From Corticium candelabrum (Eukaryota; Porifera; Homoscleromorpha; Homosclerophorida; Plakinidae), in assembly GCF_963422355.1 (NCBI RefSeq), contig NC_085089.1, positions 6,030,052 to 6,094,051 on the forward strand: DNA of 64,000 bases, in the 5' to 3' direction. The notes below the pieces were generated by a model. It worked only from the letters and a program-made list of their open reading frames with translations. It searched no databases and was not told the origin of the DNA. The first letter of the stretch is position 1. Each line of letters opens with the position of its first letter. A program made the translations under genes and the position numbers. Positions 36,310-48,679 of this stretch are shown here, in pieces.

Positions 36310-38157
36310 ATGCAGAGCGCGGCTTCAACGCTATCTTTGAGCAACGACAAGGTCTCTTCTAGTTCAGAGTCTGGTAAGTTGATGCGCTGTACACATGTAG
36401 ACTAACAGGAGCGGCGGAGCTAAGAGGATGAAGGGGCTCGGGGATCCCAACTTTGAGCACAACCTCTATTTTTGTAAGCGACCTCGTAGCCGATGTCTTT
36501 TCATGCCTCGCCCCCAACTTGCGAGTCGCTCCGCCGCCCCTGTCTAGTACCGTCATATCCTAACGATTTGTGTTTACCTACATTACAATGGTATCTAGGA
36601 TTTTCGGTTGTTTCAGGTGACTCAGATGATCCATATGATTATAACAAGTGTACGAAACTTCCTTTTCCCTCTGACGCCATGCAATCGTGGAAGTCTTTGT
36701 ACCGCAACCAGGAAATGGTTGATATCACTTTACTTATTGGCGGTAGCAAGACAGAATTCAAAGCTCACAAATTGGTGCTGTGTGCACACAGTGACGTTCT
36801 AAAGAAAATGTTGACTAGTCCAATGAAGGAAGCTCAAGAGAATACAATCGAGTTTCCTGAAGTTGATGGAACAGCATTCGGAGCACTTCTTGAGTTTTTC
36901 TACACAGGAAACGTTCCAGTCGACAAATCCTTTATATGTGAACTCATAGAGCTTTGTGATTACCTTCAAGTTACAAATCTCAAACAACGTTGTTGCAAAT
37001 GGCTGCATGAAAATCTGGTAGTAGAAGATGCATGTGAATATCTTATGTTTTCCTCCAAGCCTTCAGCTGACGAGCAGCTCTATAAGAATTGTTTCCAATG
37101 GATTGAAGATCACGCCGCTATAGGTGTTTGCACGAATGGTTTTGCAAAGCACATGACGGCAAAAGAAGTAGAAAAAATTGCTGCTAGTGACCACCTGAAT
37201 CTTGATGAAATCCAGCTGTTTGAGGGAATCAAGCGATGGATTGAGTATGATGATTCAAGACACGAAGATGGTGTACACCTAACAAAATATCTGCGCTTAC
37301 CAATGATGAACACAAGAGATTTGCTGGGTTGTGTGCAAAGTAGTGGTTTTGTCGCACCCGATGCTATTCTTAAAGCTCTTACATCCTTGCAGCAACCCTT
37401 GGATTGCAATCCGTATGAAATCAACTCACCTTATACTGAGTTACGAGTGCCGTCTGCACGTCTTGCAAGATCCATGCCTTCATTTACGTGGCAATTGAAA
37501 CGACCAACATCCTCTAAAGATGTCTCACCTGCTCCTACCATCTTTACACATTCCAACCGTGCTGTTTTAGGAAGATCAGAAAGACTGCTTACTTCTAAGC
37601 CACTGCCGATTCCAAGTTGTGTACATGTTCAGCTCACCACCAAATCAACAGTCAATCGTAGACTTACAGTTGGACTTTTCATTTTACCTTCTGCTCAAGC
37701 GTCACTTCAGCAGAATCAATTGTCGCTAGGTCGACTAAGGCCACAACAAATGCAGCAGCCTGTTGGCCCTAGTGGTAGTGCACTACGGTGTGGAGTGCGG
37801 CTAAATGACGCAACTCTCAGTATGTTTCATACGTTCAGCTCTGTCTCGTTTCCTGTAGGCTGCATTGTAGCATTGAAATTCCACATCACGTTGCAAGAGG
37901 TGTACATACACCTAGATGGCGCTGTAATACTGCGAATGCCCTTGATTCTAGAATCATGCTGCTCTAACTTGCCACTGTTTGGAACTCCTAGTGGTTCATC
38001 ACAGGTCTCTGCTTCGCAAAGACAGCAGAAAATCCTAGACAAAGATGGTGACAACAAGAAAGTTTTCATTGAGGTTGCAATAGAAGAAATTAAGGATACC
38101 GCAACTGTTTCAGTGAAAAAAGACATTGCTACCTGCTGTGACGATGATCTAAAATAA
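36310..38157 (+). CDS. BTB-BACK protein, type 1 (BTB gene 5)
   Basis: Exons 36310-36373 and 36617-38157 give 534 residues. Donor CTG|GTAAGT, acceptor TTTCAG|GTG, phase 1. Duplicate of the gene at 15112. BTB (VDITLLIGGSKTEFKAHKLVL) and BACK are intact. The C-terminal domain has IPSCVHVQLTTKSTVNRRLTVG and GCIVALKFHITL, followed by IEVAIEEIKDTATVSVKKD. The region between the two halves of the C-terminal domain is Gln-rich (RPQQMQQPVG), unlike gene 2. A uORF at 36297-36362 overlaps the start. Intron 1 contains the type 1 hairpin. Confidence 0.85.
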
Positions 38158-39694
38158 CATAACTGGACCCAACATGTTGACTATGTGTTTTCTAGAATAT
38201 TGTAGTCATGAGGTAAACTTATGTCTACAATGAACACCGACTGATTACCAATGCATGCATGTATGTTAACCATTGAAAGTTTCTATATACATGTATTAGA
38301 TAACCAAAAGTGGCGCCCCACAATTAAGAGCTCAGACGCATGCATGCAGTACTACAGTACTTACCGTGCCACAACTTTCATTGGCAGATGACTTCTTAAA
38401 ATAATCATTAATATCAAATGACTCTCCAGCAAATTAGAGTGCTTTGGATTGAAATAACGGCAACCGTGTGTTTCACAACAAAAAACATAAACATTAAAAG
38501 AAGAAGACAGTCTAAGTGGTGTGGATGTAAATGTTTGCTTTTCACATATGTATTCCACTGAAATTATTATTATTATTAGCCAGCTATCACATGCATTTCC
38601 TCAGTCCAGATCTGCATAGGGCATTAAAATTTTACGTTACCTCTAACTAAACCAAGTTTCAAGATGGCACTGCAGCAGTAACTCGCTTAGCTAACGAAAT
38701 CTGCTGGCTCCAATGTCCTGATCCCATGCAAATGACGGGAAGAATGTGCTTACAAACACAACATCAAGCTCCAGCAAACATGTCAGTGAAAAAGGAAGAT
38801 TCTAACACAGGCGTAGGAACCACCCCCAATCAGCAGCCTATGGTCATAAAATAGGTCATCGTGAAAACGAGAAAAAAACCAGGAACTTCAAATTATACGA
38901 CACTATACTTGCGCGTCACATCGTGCGGATACACGAGGCTACACTTGCCGCGCATTGAGGTTTGGGCCCCCAACCTGGATGCCACTGCTAATACTGTAGC
39001 CAGTGTGAATGTGAATCTAGTTGATTGATTCTACGATTCTTGTGTTGTTATGACATGTCTTGCTAGTGTATATACGGTATGCAGGTCACGTACCAAATTT
39101 TAGATTGTCAATTATCAAATTTTGCTAAGTACTGTATATAGACAGATCCGACTAACGTACTTTTATGAGACTAGAAAAATATTTGCAAGTCACGCGACCT
39201 TAGCCGTCTACGTGGATGTATTGATTACAAAACGGCTCGTACTAAAAAATTTATTCACACGTTTGTACGCGTCCGTCCAAACCAGCACAATATACGAACA
39301 TGAGCTAGCATTAACAGTAATTTACTAAAGCATCTTGACAGCCTCTCTAAATAGCTACTACAGGGTCTAGTATACATCGAAGAGATTCCACTTGCTCAAA
39401 AGGTTTACATCGGCATGACCGAGCATGATAAATATTCTCCATCCTTTGAGGCCGAGGCCGTCTTGTACCATTAGTTAATTAATTGAATTGACTTGCTAGA
39501 AATGAATAGATGGTATATAATACACGTGCCATCGTGCACAGTGCCTCAAAGTTTAAGTATAGTATTCACACGACATCTCTAGGTACTTTAATTAAAGTCT
39601 CGTGACCAGAAATACGGGTCATTCAAGCACGACTTTTTCGCTTTGATTGCTACTTCTACATTTGACTCAGGTTTCTTGCGTAGATGCTCTTACC
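38158..39694. other. Intergenic between BTB gene 5 and the type 2 pseudogene
   Basis: Duplicate of 16969-18881 with deletions, including loss of the GATA array. No gene recognised. Confidence 0.6.
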
Positions 39695-41531
39695 ACGAGG
39701 GAAGAGTGTTTCAGAGTGAAGACTTTTTTACGAGTGCAAAATTAAAGACGGTAACCGTGGTCGTGCTACACCTAGAGAGCTTGACTGACGGTAACGCATC
39801 TCTTTATCTTTTTGACATTTCTGAATCCGATAAATTATTAATGTGCTAGGGAACTGTAAATATAACTGTAAATGTACGCCCGCAATCGAGCAGGCAATGC
39901 GGCATGCAAAACAACAGTCATGTAATCTACAGTGTATTTGCATTTGCTTACAGGTGACTCAAATACGTTTGAGAAGTTTACCAGGGTTTCGTATCCATCT
40001 GCAGTCGTGCAATCGTGGAAGGCTTTCTAGGACAACCAAGAAATGGTTGATATCACTATACTTGTTGGTGCTGATAAGACGAAATTCAAAGCTCACAAGC
40101 TAGTGCTGTGCGCACAAAGTGATGTCCTAGAGAAAATGTTGACTAGTCCAATGAAGGAAGCGCGAGAGAATACAATCGAGCTTCCCGAAGTTGATGAAAC
40201 AGCATTCAAAGCACTTGTTGAGTTTCTCTACACAGGAAACGTTCCAGTCGACAAATCCTTTAGATGTCAACTCATAGAGCCTTGTGATTATTTCCATGTT
40301 CAAAATCTCAAACAACGTGGTTGCGTCGAAATCTGGTAGCTGAAGATGCATGTGAATATCTTATGGTTTCCAAGAAGCCGTCTGCTGATGAGCAACTCTA
40401 TGAGGATTGCTTCAATGGATCAAAGATCACGTCGCTGAAGTTCTCTGCTCAGCTGCATGGTTTTGTAATACACATGACGGCAGAAGAAGTAAGAAAGTCG
40501 CTAGTGACGACCTGAATCTCGATGAAATCCAGCTGTTTTAGGAAATAAAGCAATGGATTGAGTATGATGATTCAAGACACGAAGATGGTAAAGAGATAGC
40601 CAAACTTCTGCGCTTACCAATGATGGATGTGAGCGATTTGCTGGGTTGTGTAAAGAGCAGCAGCTTTGTTGAGTCTGATGCTATTCTTGAGGCTCTAACG
40701 TTGTTGCAGCAACCCACGGTATACAATTTGCAACAAGAAATCGACTCATCTAATCTTGCCGACTTGCGTTTGCCATCTGAGCGTTTGCCATGGTTCCGGT
40801 CTCCTTTCACGTGGAAATTGCCCAAATCAACAACATCTGTTACAAGTTCACTAACAGCATCTACCTCCGTTGTATTTTTACCAACAACATCTGCAGTTGG
40901 AACACCTCTAGGAGTTTATGAAGAATTAAATTTGTCTAAAATCCCTGCCAATTCCAACCGTGTTGTTGTAAAAAGTTCAGACACGTTGCATACAGCTGCG
41001 GAACTGCCTATTCCAAGTTGCTTACGAGTTCAGATCAACACCAAATCAACCGTCAATCGTAAAGTTACAGTGGGACTTCTCATTTTACCTTTTGATCAAG
41101 ATTCACATGAAACCTTGAGATCACCACGGAAGTTACACCGTTCCCAAAACCAAGTCAAGACTCCACAACGATGTGGGGTACAGATAGAAAATGCCACTCT
41201 TTCTAAGTTTCCCACCTATAGCAATTCCAGTTGGACGCATTGTGGCATTGAAGTTTCCTGTCAAGTTAAATCAGGTGTGCATACACATGGTGCTGTAATA
41301 GCGCAAATACCCTTGAGCACAGAATCATGTTGCTATTACTTGTTACAATTCGGACAGTCTCGCGAGACTGAGCAACAGTCGTCTTCTCGAGGAATGAAAA
41401 TCATAGATAAAAATATGGACGACAAAAACGTTTATATCCAGGTTGTACTAGAAGAAATTGAAAACACTGCAACTGTATCGGTGAAAGAAGACTCTGCTAG
41501 AGCTTCTGTGAAAATTTTAGTACGTCGATAA
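39695..41531 (+). pseudogene. BTB-BACK type 2 pseudogene
   Basis: Duplicate of the gene at 18882. The start codon is ACG (39695-39697) in TTACCACGAG where the intact gene has TTACCATGAG. The exon 1 sequence has small insertions. Exon 2 starts at 39954 after TTACAG. TAG at 40028-40030 replaces the Tyr of SFYDNQ. Deletions near 40322 (WLHEN region), a lost base near 40411 and more changes near 40490-40540 disrupt BTB/BACK. Later frames still code BACK-end and C-terminal-domain text (IPSCLRVQINTKSTVNR) to a stop at 41531, with a Ser/Thr-rich insertion (TSVTSSLTASTS) absent from gene 3, and GCIVALKF is frameshifted. Clearly non-coding as a whole. Confidence 0.85.
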
Positions 41532-42201
41532 GAACTGCAATTTGAATTACTGCAGAAGAGATCAAGAAGATGGCTGAGACGATCGGTGCTCACCAGACAG
41601 TCTGAACAACAGGTAGATTTACGCTAGCTACGAAAGTCTCGCTTCTGAGTTTAGTAGCTACAGTTACATGTATGTCACTGAATATGACAATCAAACAAGC
41701 CTTCCAGTTATTATTCTAGACAGGACTGTAGCAAGATCACAAAATGTGAACGGGCCTAGCGCACGCTAATGGGTGTGGCACACTAACACGCGTTAGCGCA
41801 ATAAACCGCGTTAAAGTAACCCGATAATCCGGGTCACTTCCGTGAGGCTTACGTTCCATGTACGAAGTGACGGTAGAGCTGCTAATTCTGCAAACCAAGC
41901 CGTGATGCAGTGAGACAGACGCAAACCTTTACCGGATGAATAACAAATTGATATTATTCAATCAACTACACCCTAGCCGGAAGTTTCAAGAAATCGTCGA
42001 CAAAATTTCAAATATTGTTCGGGCCATGGCCCGGTCAGCCCGGGCAGCCCCTACTGTCAACGCTAAACGTGTCGGTGGAAAACCTGCCGTTATCAGCTAT
42101 CATATCACGTGTCATCTCAACGCTAATAAGATTATGCAGTCACCAAGAAGTTGGTGAGAGCGTAGGTGTATGCCGATCCAACCCCTAGCTAGCTATGCAT
42201 A
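41532..42201. other. Intergenic, no gene recognised
   Basis: It contains a short palindromic stretch of GCGCACGCTAA ... TTAGCGC type near 41758-41800 and a 73-codon open frame at 41936 without recognisable domains. There is no second copy in the window. Confidence 0.45.
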
Positions 42202-42391
42202 GCCTTGGTTCCAGACGCTTCCCGTATGTGCTACTGCACGTGACAGGTAAATGGGGACTAATGTAAGAGAGGCGAGCGGAAAACTGCAGTAGAAGTGCGC
42301 CCAGACGCTTTCCCGCTCGCTCCTCCTACTTTTGACCCCATACACCTGTCACGTGCAGTAGTACGTACGGGAAAACGTCTGAAACCGAGGC
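42202..42391. mobile_element. Complete promoter MITE upstream of type 1 pseudogene
   Basis: About 52-base inverted arms: GCCTTGGTTCCAGACG ... CTACTGCACGTGACAGGT (42202-42253) and ACCTGTCACGTGCAGTAG ... CGTCTGAAACCGAGGC (42338-42391). The 15112 and 36310 genes have only the right part. The interior holds a second CAGACGCTTTCCCG. The flanks show no clear target duplication. Confidence 0.65.
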
Positions 42392-42456
42392 TAGTCCAAC
42401 CCGCATCCCCATAGACTGATATTAAAAAGGGGGAGTTGGCTAGATATCCTCTTGCC

Positions 42457-44152
42457 ATGCAGAGCGCGGCTTCAACGCTATCTTTGAGCAACGACAAGGA
42501 CTCTTCTAGTTCAGAGTCTGGTAAGTTGATGCGCTGTACACATGTAGACTAACAGGAGCGGCGGAGCTAAGAGGATGAAGGGGCTCGGGGACCCCAACTT
42601 TGAGCACAACGTCTATTTTTGTAAGCGACCTCGTAGCCGATGTCTTTTCATGCCTCGCCTCCAACTTGCGAGTCGCTCCGCCGCCCCTGTCTAGTAGCGT
42701 GATATCCTAACGATTTGTGTTTACCTACATTACAATGGTATCTAGGATTTTCGGTTGTTTCAGGTGACTCAGATGATCCATATGATTATAACAAGTGTAC
42801 AAGACTTTCTTACCTCTCTAAAGTCATGCAATCGTGGAAGTCTTTGTACCACAACCAGGAAATGGTTGATATCACTTTACTTATTGGCGGTAGCAAGACA
42901 GAATTCAAAGCTCACAAAGTGGTGCTGTGCGCACACAGTGACTTCCTAAAGAAAATGTTGACTAGTCCAATGAAGGAAGCTCAAGAGAATACAATCGAGT
43001 TTCCTGAAGCTGATGAAACAGCATTCGGAGCACTTCTTGAGTTTTTCTACACAGGAGATGTTCCAGTCGACAAATCCTTTATATGTGAACTCATAGAACT
43101 TTGTGATTATCTCCATGTTTCGAATCTCAAACAATATTGTTGCATATAGTTGCATAAAAATCTGGTAGCCGAAGATGCATGTGAATATCTTATGTTTTCC
43201 ACCAAGCCATCAGCTGATGAGCAGTTCTATAAAAATTGCTTCCAATGGATCGAAGATCACGCTGCTAAAGTTCTCTGCACAGATGGTTTTGCAGAGCACA
43301 TGTCGGTAGAGGAAGTACAAAAGATAGTCGCTAGTAACAGCCTGAATCTAAAGGAAATTCAGTTATTTGAAGGATTTAAGCGATGGATTGAACATGATGT
43401 CTCAAGACGAGAGGATGGTAAAGTAATAGCAAAATTTCTGCGCTTGCCAATGATGAACGTAAGCGATTTGATGGGTTGTGTAAAAGCCAGCGGTCTTGTC
43501 CAATCTGATGCTATAATTGAGGCTCTAGAGTCGTTACTGCAACCGTCGGTTGACAATCCATATGAAATCGACTCACTTCATGCCAATTTACGGGTGCCAT
43601 CTGCACGTCTTGCAAGTCTTTAATTATCTCTCCTTTCACGTGGAAATCTTCTAAACCTGTCTCGACTGAGCGTACAATATCTAAATCTTTCAACCGTGCT
43701 GTTGTAAGCGGTTTACAAACATTGACCACAGCTGAACCGTTGCCAATCCCAAGTTGTGTACGCATCCCGCTTTCCACCAAATCAAGACTCAATCGAAGAG
43801 CTACTTTTGGAATTATGATTTTCTCTCGTGAAACAAATCACAAACAACTTGCATGCGGTTTGAATCTAAACGGTTCTACTCTCGGCACGTTTCCTGAGCC
43901 CAGCTCTGTTTTGATTCAAGCAGGATGCATTATGGCATTAAAATTCCACGTTACCACCAAACACATTTGCATACACCTCAACGGCACTCCAGTAACTTGA
44001 ATAGACTTTACAAAACTTGCTGGCTCGGAATTCCTTAGCCCAAATGACGGGAGGCGCTTGTATATTGTGGTCACAACACATGAACTTCAAGATCCGGCAA
44101 GCATGTCAATGAAAAGGGATGATGGTACTCGTTGTGAATGTGAATCGAACTA
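42457..44152 (+). pseudogene. BTB-BACK type 1 pseudogene (relative of BTB gene 1)
   Basis: Exon 1 (42457-42520) and the acceptor at 42763 are intact. In exon 2, TAG at 43147-43149 replaces Trp in CCTWLH, a 5-base insertion near 43621 creates TAA and shifts frame, and TGA at 43998-44000 replaces Gln in TPVTQI. Between the lesions the BTB, BACK and C-terminal domain are well preserved, so decay is recent. It resembles BTB gene 1 more than gene 5 across exon 2 and shares gene 1's 3' flank, yet has the promoter and leader of genes 2 and 5. Confidence 0.87.
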
Positions 44153-44454
44153 ATGTGTCTACGATATCCTTGTGCTAGCTAACACTATTGTCATGACATG
44201 TTTCGTTAGTTAAGTTTCCTAGAATACGTAGGACTTTCACGTAGAAAATTTTTAATGGTCAATTCTCTAGTTTTGCTAAGTATATACATATATGTCAATA
44301 ACGTGATCAGTTATAGATTCTATAATCAGGGGCGTATACCTGCATGGTGCATATGGGCCGATTCTTTCAGTGCTCCATGCAGTCAGTTCAACATGCTCTA
44401 TATTCTAATGAATTTATTTATTAATTGAGCAGGTTTATTGGAATATATATATGC
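44153..44454. other. 3' flank copied from BTB gene 1 region, ending at a junction
   Basis: Matches 2369-2655. Homology switches at ~44446-44455 to sequence matching 22605 onward, so this is a recombination or duplication junction, at an AT-rich run (GGAATATATATATGC). Confidence 0.65.
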
Positions 44455-45822
44455 TCTCAAAAGATGTAGGTTGGACTTTCCTATGTTAGATAACATCTGA
44501 CGGCTTTGTAATTAGATCTAGTGGTATAGCAGGCTGTGACTGTGAGTATCAACTGCACCACCATACATTATTGGGAAGTGTTAGGAGCAATGTCTACCAC
44601 ACTCAGCTAATGATAAAAATGCCCATTCTTTGTAGTTTGGGTTCATTCTGAGGCACCCTGCAAAAAGTGAATGAGCAAGATACAAAGACAGTATAAATGT
44701 ATTTTAGTAGGAATGGCCACACAAATCAGCAAATAGTGAACAAGCAAGTGTGAATGGTTCACTACTGGACCAAGTTGAGGGTGCCATAACTAACTCACAC
44801 TGTGTTTATGGTAAGTTACAGTAGTCATATCACAGGACCGGATCCAGAGGGGGGTCAAGGGGGTTAAAACCCCCTCTTTTCCAATAGACGTGGTTCAATT
44901 TTATATAATTTCATTAGAAAAGACAAAATTAGTAATGCTATAAATAACTGCTAACGGTGAACCCCTCTTTCAAAAATTCCTGGATCCGGCGCTGTATCAC
45001 CCTCAATTTGGTACAGTATTGCATCATCCACACTTGCTTGTTTGCTTTTTGCTGATTTGTGTAGCCCTTCCTACTAGAATACATTTCTAGTGTTTTTGTA
45101 TCTTGTTGTAATCAGGCTCATTGTTTCGTAGCTTTCATTTAGACAACGCTCGACGCAGGTTCACACACGTATTACTTTATCTGGAGCCGCGCTTGATTTA
45201 TTTCTGGCACATGCGCATTTTAGTCCCGCGTTGCCAAAAAATATGACCATCTAGAAGTGCCGAGCACATTTCAGAATGCATGGTATGCGAGCGAGTAACC
45301 AAAATATTCTTTTTTTGTTGCTAGTGGCAACGAAAGACAATAGCCGGGCAACCAATTGTTACGCGCCGTTCGGCACGAGAATCTAGCCAGAAAGACGGTC
45401 AAATTTATCGACGTCAATTTTTATCAGAAAGAACAGAAGCGTTCGTTCAAGCTGCATCCAATCGTGCTGCAGTCGTACCCACTGTTGTACATACGCACGG
45501 ACTTTGTTGCTTTACGTATAGACCGTAGTTATAATATTATTGTATGTAAATTGATACAGACTTTAGAAAAGAGGCAGACAAAGACAGTGCCTAAATTTTT
45601 ATGTTTATATATAAAGTGTTGACGTGTTTATTATCCCGTATAAAACACCGGAAGTACACCGAAACAGCTTGCTTTATACGGGAACCAAGCAAGACAGCGC
45701 GACAGAGTCTGCTGTACGAGGCTACTTCAGCCACGCGCTTCTTTTTCAGCTGATTCTACATTTGACTCAGACTTCCCGTCTGACTTGACGCTTTCATTGT
45801 TTAGAGCACTTGTATTCTTACC
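44455..45822. other. Upstream region of BTB gene 6
   Basis: Duplicate of 22605-23809 including the start of the retroelement frame, the large hairpin and the type 3 promoter. No new gene. Confidence 0.6.
44833..44994. mobile_element. 162-base MITE with 5-base target duplication
   Basis: Ends CAGGACCGGATCCAG and CTGGATCCGGCGCTG are inverted with two mismatches. Flanks TATCA (44828-44832) and TATCA (44995-44999) duplicate the target. The paralogous site at ~22985-22995 is empty and has a single copy (CATATCACCATC), so insertion followed the block duplication. The TIR start and 5-base duplication would suit a hAT-like (hAT5-type) non-autonomous element. Confidence 0.75.
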
Positions 45823-48679
45823 ATGAGTGAAGAGTCTACCCAAGAGCAGCCGAACTGCTCAGCGAAAGCGAATAACGTCAACGATAATTGCAACGAGAAT
45901 GTTTGCGATGATCTCAGATTATCTGCTAAAAGAAAAAAATCGGGTAAATATATGTAGTAGCTAACATAAAACAGTTATGTGATCTTGATTGATACTGACA
46001 GAGTTGCCGTTTCCCTTGTGATGGGAAAAATTGTGGCTCCAAGCTAAAATTTAAATATTGTAAAAAGGAATGGTGATGAGGTTATCAGTGTTGATAAGGT
46101 TTCAAACTTTGACTTTTTGTTGAGAAATAATATAATACTGAATCTAATCTTGCAAAAAGAGTTTGACAAAGCCATGTGGCAAATTTCAACACAAGTGAAA
46201 TTGACCAAGAGTTGGTTCAGAGGCAATTTACAAAATATTTATTCAATGAAGTCTTACCATCAGATCTGTGGAAGACTTTGTCACAGTGTAAATATGTATA
46301 NNNNNNNNNNNNNNNNNNNNNNNNNNNNNNNNNNNNNNNNNNNNNNNNNNNNNNNNNNNNNNNNNNNNNNNNNNNNNNNNNNNNNNNNNNNNNNNNNNNN
46401 NNNNNNNNNNNNNNNNNNNNNNNNNNNNNNNNNNNNNNNNNNNNNNNNNNNNNNNNNNNNNNNNNNNNNNNNNNNNNNNNNNNNNNNNNNNNNNNNNNNN
46501 TCTACAGTGAAGTAGGCAAGCTATCACTGCTGCTCTAGTTCTTGTTTCACAATTTGTAAAGGCAGATGGTAATACTTCAGCCCAATGCAGTGACATAGGA
46601 ACCTAGATTTGGTCAAGGTGGCTCACATTTGCCTAGGGGATGTGGCTAGGCAAACAGGCTAAATGTATTCTATTATCACTATTAGCTATATATGCATGCT
46701 ACACTGCAAAAAATGTAAACCAACACTAACACTATAATGTTAGTTTGGTATGTCATGTCAGTGTTATCAGTTTCTACGTCTGTCATCCCTAAATATTAGC
46801 AGGTCACTCGACAGGTATACAGCTAACCTAGTAAAGTTGACTGCATCTTGGCCAAAATCAAAGATTCAAATCGAGCCAAAATAGTGGAGGGGCACGTGCC
46901 CCTCTGGCTCCCCGGCTTTGTACGTTTATGTCAATGAAATATGCTAAAGACACAGCAAGGCTTCAACTGGGAAAAATACTAATCCCATTCATGTCGATTG
47001 CTGATAAGAGAACTGAAACATGTTTTTGAGAGATTGACTAAGATCATTTATCCAGCTTGTACCATAGCAGAGTAGTAGTGGTATGTAGATGTATTTGGAT
47101 CTGTATTCCACAATTCTTATATTTAATTTCAGTCATTTTAAAGTAACGTTAATATTAACAGTTGTGCCCAAAAATGTCTCTTGGGGCCACTATTTTTGTC
47201 AAATTCGACCGGCAACCCTGCAGAGTATTTGTCTGATGTTAAATTTTGCTGCTTGCAGATGACTGTGAATTTAACAAGTTTCAGAAGATTCCTTATCCCT
47301 CTACAGTCATGAAATCATGGGAGTCTTTTTACCGCAACCAAGAAATGGTTGATATCACCTTATTAATTGGCAGTAACAAGACCGAATTCAAAGCTCACAA
47401 GGTGGTGCTGTGTGCACACAGTGACGTCTTGAAGACTATGTTGTCTAGTCCAATGAAGGAAGCCCGAGAGAATACAATCGAGTTTCCTGAAGCTGACGAA
47501 ACAGCATTCGGAGCTCTTCTTGAGTTTTTCTACACAGGAAACGTTCCAGTCGACAAATCCTTTATATGTCAACTCATAAAACTTTGTGATTATCTCCATG
47601 TGCCAAATCTCAAACAACACTGTTGCACATGGTTGCCTGACAATATGGTGCCTGAAGATGCGTGTGAATATCTTCTGTTTTCTTCCCAGCCGTCAGCTGA
47701 CGAGCAGCTCTATAAAAATTGTTTCCAGTGGATCAAAGATCATGCCACTTTAGTTGTTTGCACAGATGGCTTTGCAAAGCACATGACGGCAAAAGAAGTA
47801 GAAGAACTTGCTGCTAGTGACGACCTGAATCTCGATGAAATCCAGCTGTTTGAGGGAATCAAGCGATGGATTGAGTATGATGTCTCAAGACACGAAGATG
47901 GTATAGACATAGCAAAATATCTGCGCTTGCCAATGATGAACACAAGAGATTTGCTGGGTTGTGTGCAAAGTAGCGGTTTTGTCCAATCCGATGCTATCCT
48001 TAGAGCTCTCAAGTACTTGCAGCAACCCTTGGGTCACTTTCCTTATGACATCGACCACTTGTATGTTAACTTACGAGTGCCGTCTGCACGAGTTCCAAGA
48101 ATTACGCTCTCTTTTACCCGGAAATCACAACAATTAACATCCTCACAACGTCCGTCCATCATTCCTACACATTCCAACCATGCTTTTGTAAGAAGTTCAG
48201 AAACACTGCGTACTTCCAAGCCGCTGCGGATTCCAAGTTGTGTTCGAGTTCAGCTCACCACCAAATCAACAGTCAATCGCAAAGTTATAGTTGGACTTCT
48301 CATTTTATTATCTGATCAGCAGTATAGGTGTGGAGTGCGGCTGCACGGAGCTACTCTTAGTACGTTTCCTTTGTACAACACCGTGTTGATTCCAACAGGC
48401 TGCATTGTGGCATTGAAATTTCACATCACGTCGGATCAAGTCTGCATACATCTCAATGGCGCTGTGATAGCGCAAATAGCCTTGACCACACGATGTTGCT
48501 GCTCTTACTTGCCACTGTTTGCGAGATCTCGTAAGCCGTCACAGCCCTCGGGTTCTCACTATATCTTAGACAAAACGGATGGCAAAAAGGATGTCTTTGT
48601 GGAGGTTGCAATGGAAGAAATTGAGGATACCGCAAGTGTGTCAGTGAAAGGAGACGTTGCTACCTGCTGCCCAAAATAA
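45823..48679 (+). CDS. BTB-BACK protein, type 3 (BTB gene 6)
   Basis: Exons 45823-45943 and 47259-48679 give 513 residues. Near-identical duplicate of the gene at 23810, with the same donor (TCGG|GTAAAT), acceptor (CTTGCAG), basic-ended leader (SAKRKKS), BTB, BACK and C-terminal domain. The six differences in the exon 2 translation (for example EQL to EEL, GIHIA to GIDIA, AVV to AFV) are all substitutions and leave the frame open. Intron 1 contains the same 1-kb transposon relic and a 200-base assembly gap. Confidence 0.86.
46001..47220. mobile_element. 1-kb transposon relic in intron 1 of BTB gene 6
   Basis: Duplicate of 23986-25003 plus the gap. The left end has one change (CAGAGTTGCCG instead of CAGGGTTGCCG); the right end CGGCAACCCTG is conserved. 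Confidence 0.55.
46301..46500. other. Assembly gap (200 N)
   Basis: Exactly 200 N. The flanks ATATGTATA and TCTACAGTG are directly adjacent in the duplicate at 24279-24281, so the real missing sequence may be zero bases or an unknown insertion; the size is probably a placeholder. Confidence 0.98.

Noticed and set aside
41936-42157. 73-codon frame as a gene
   Set aside because: No domain, splice context or paralogue support.
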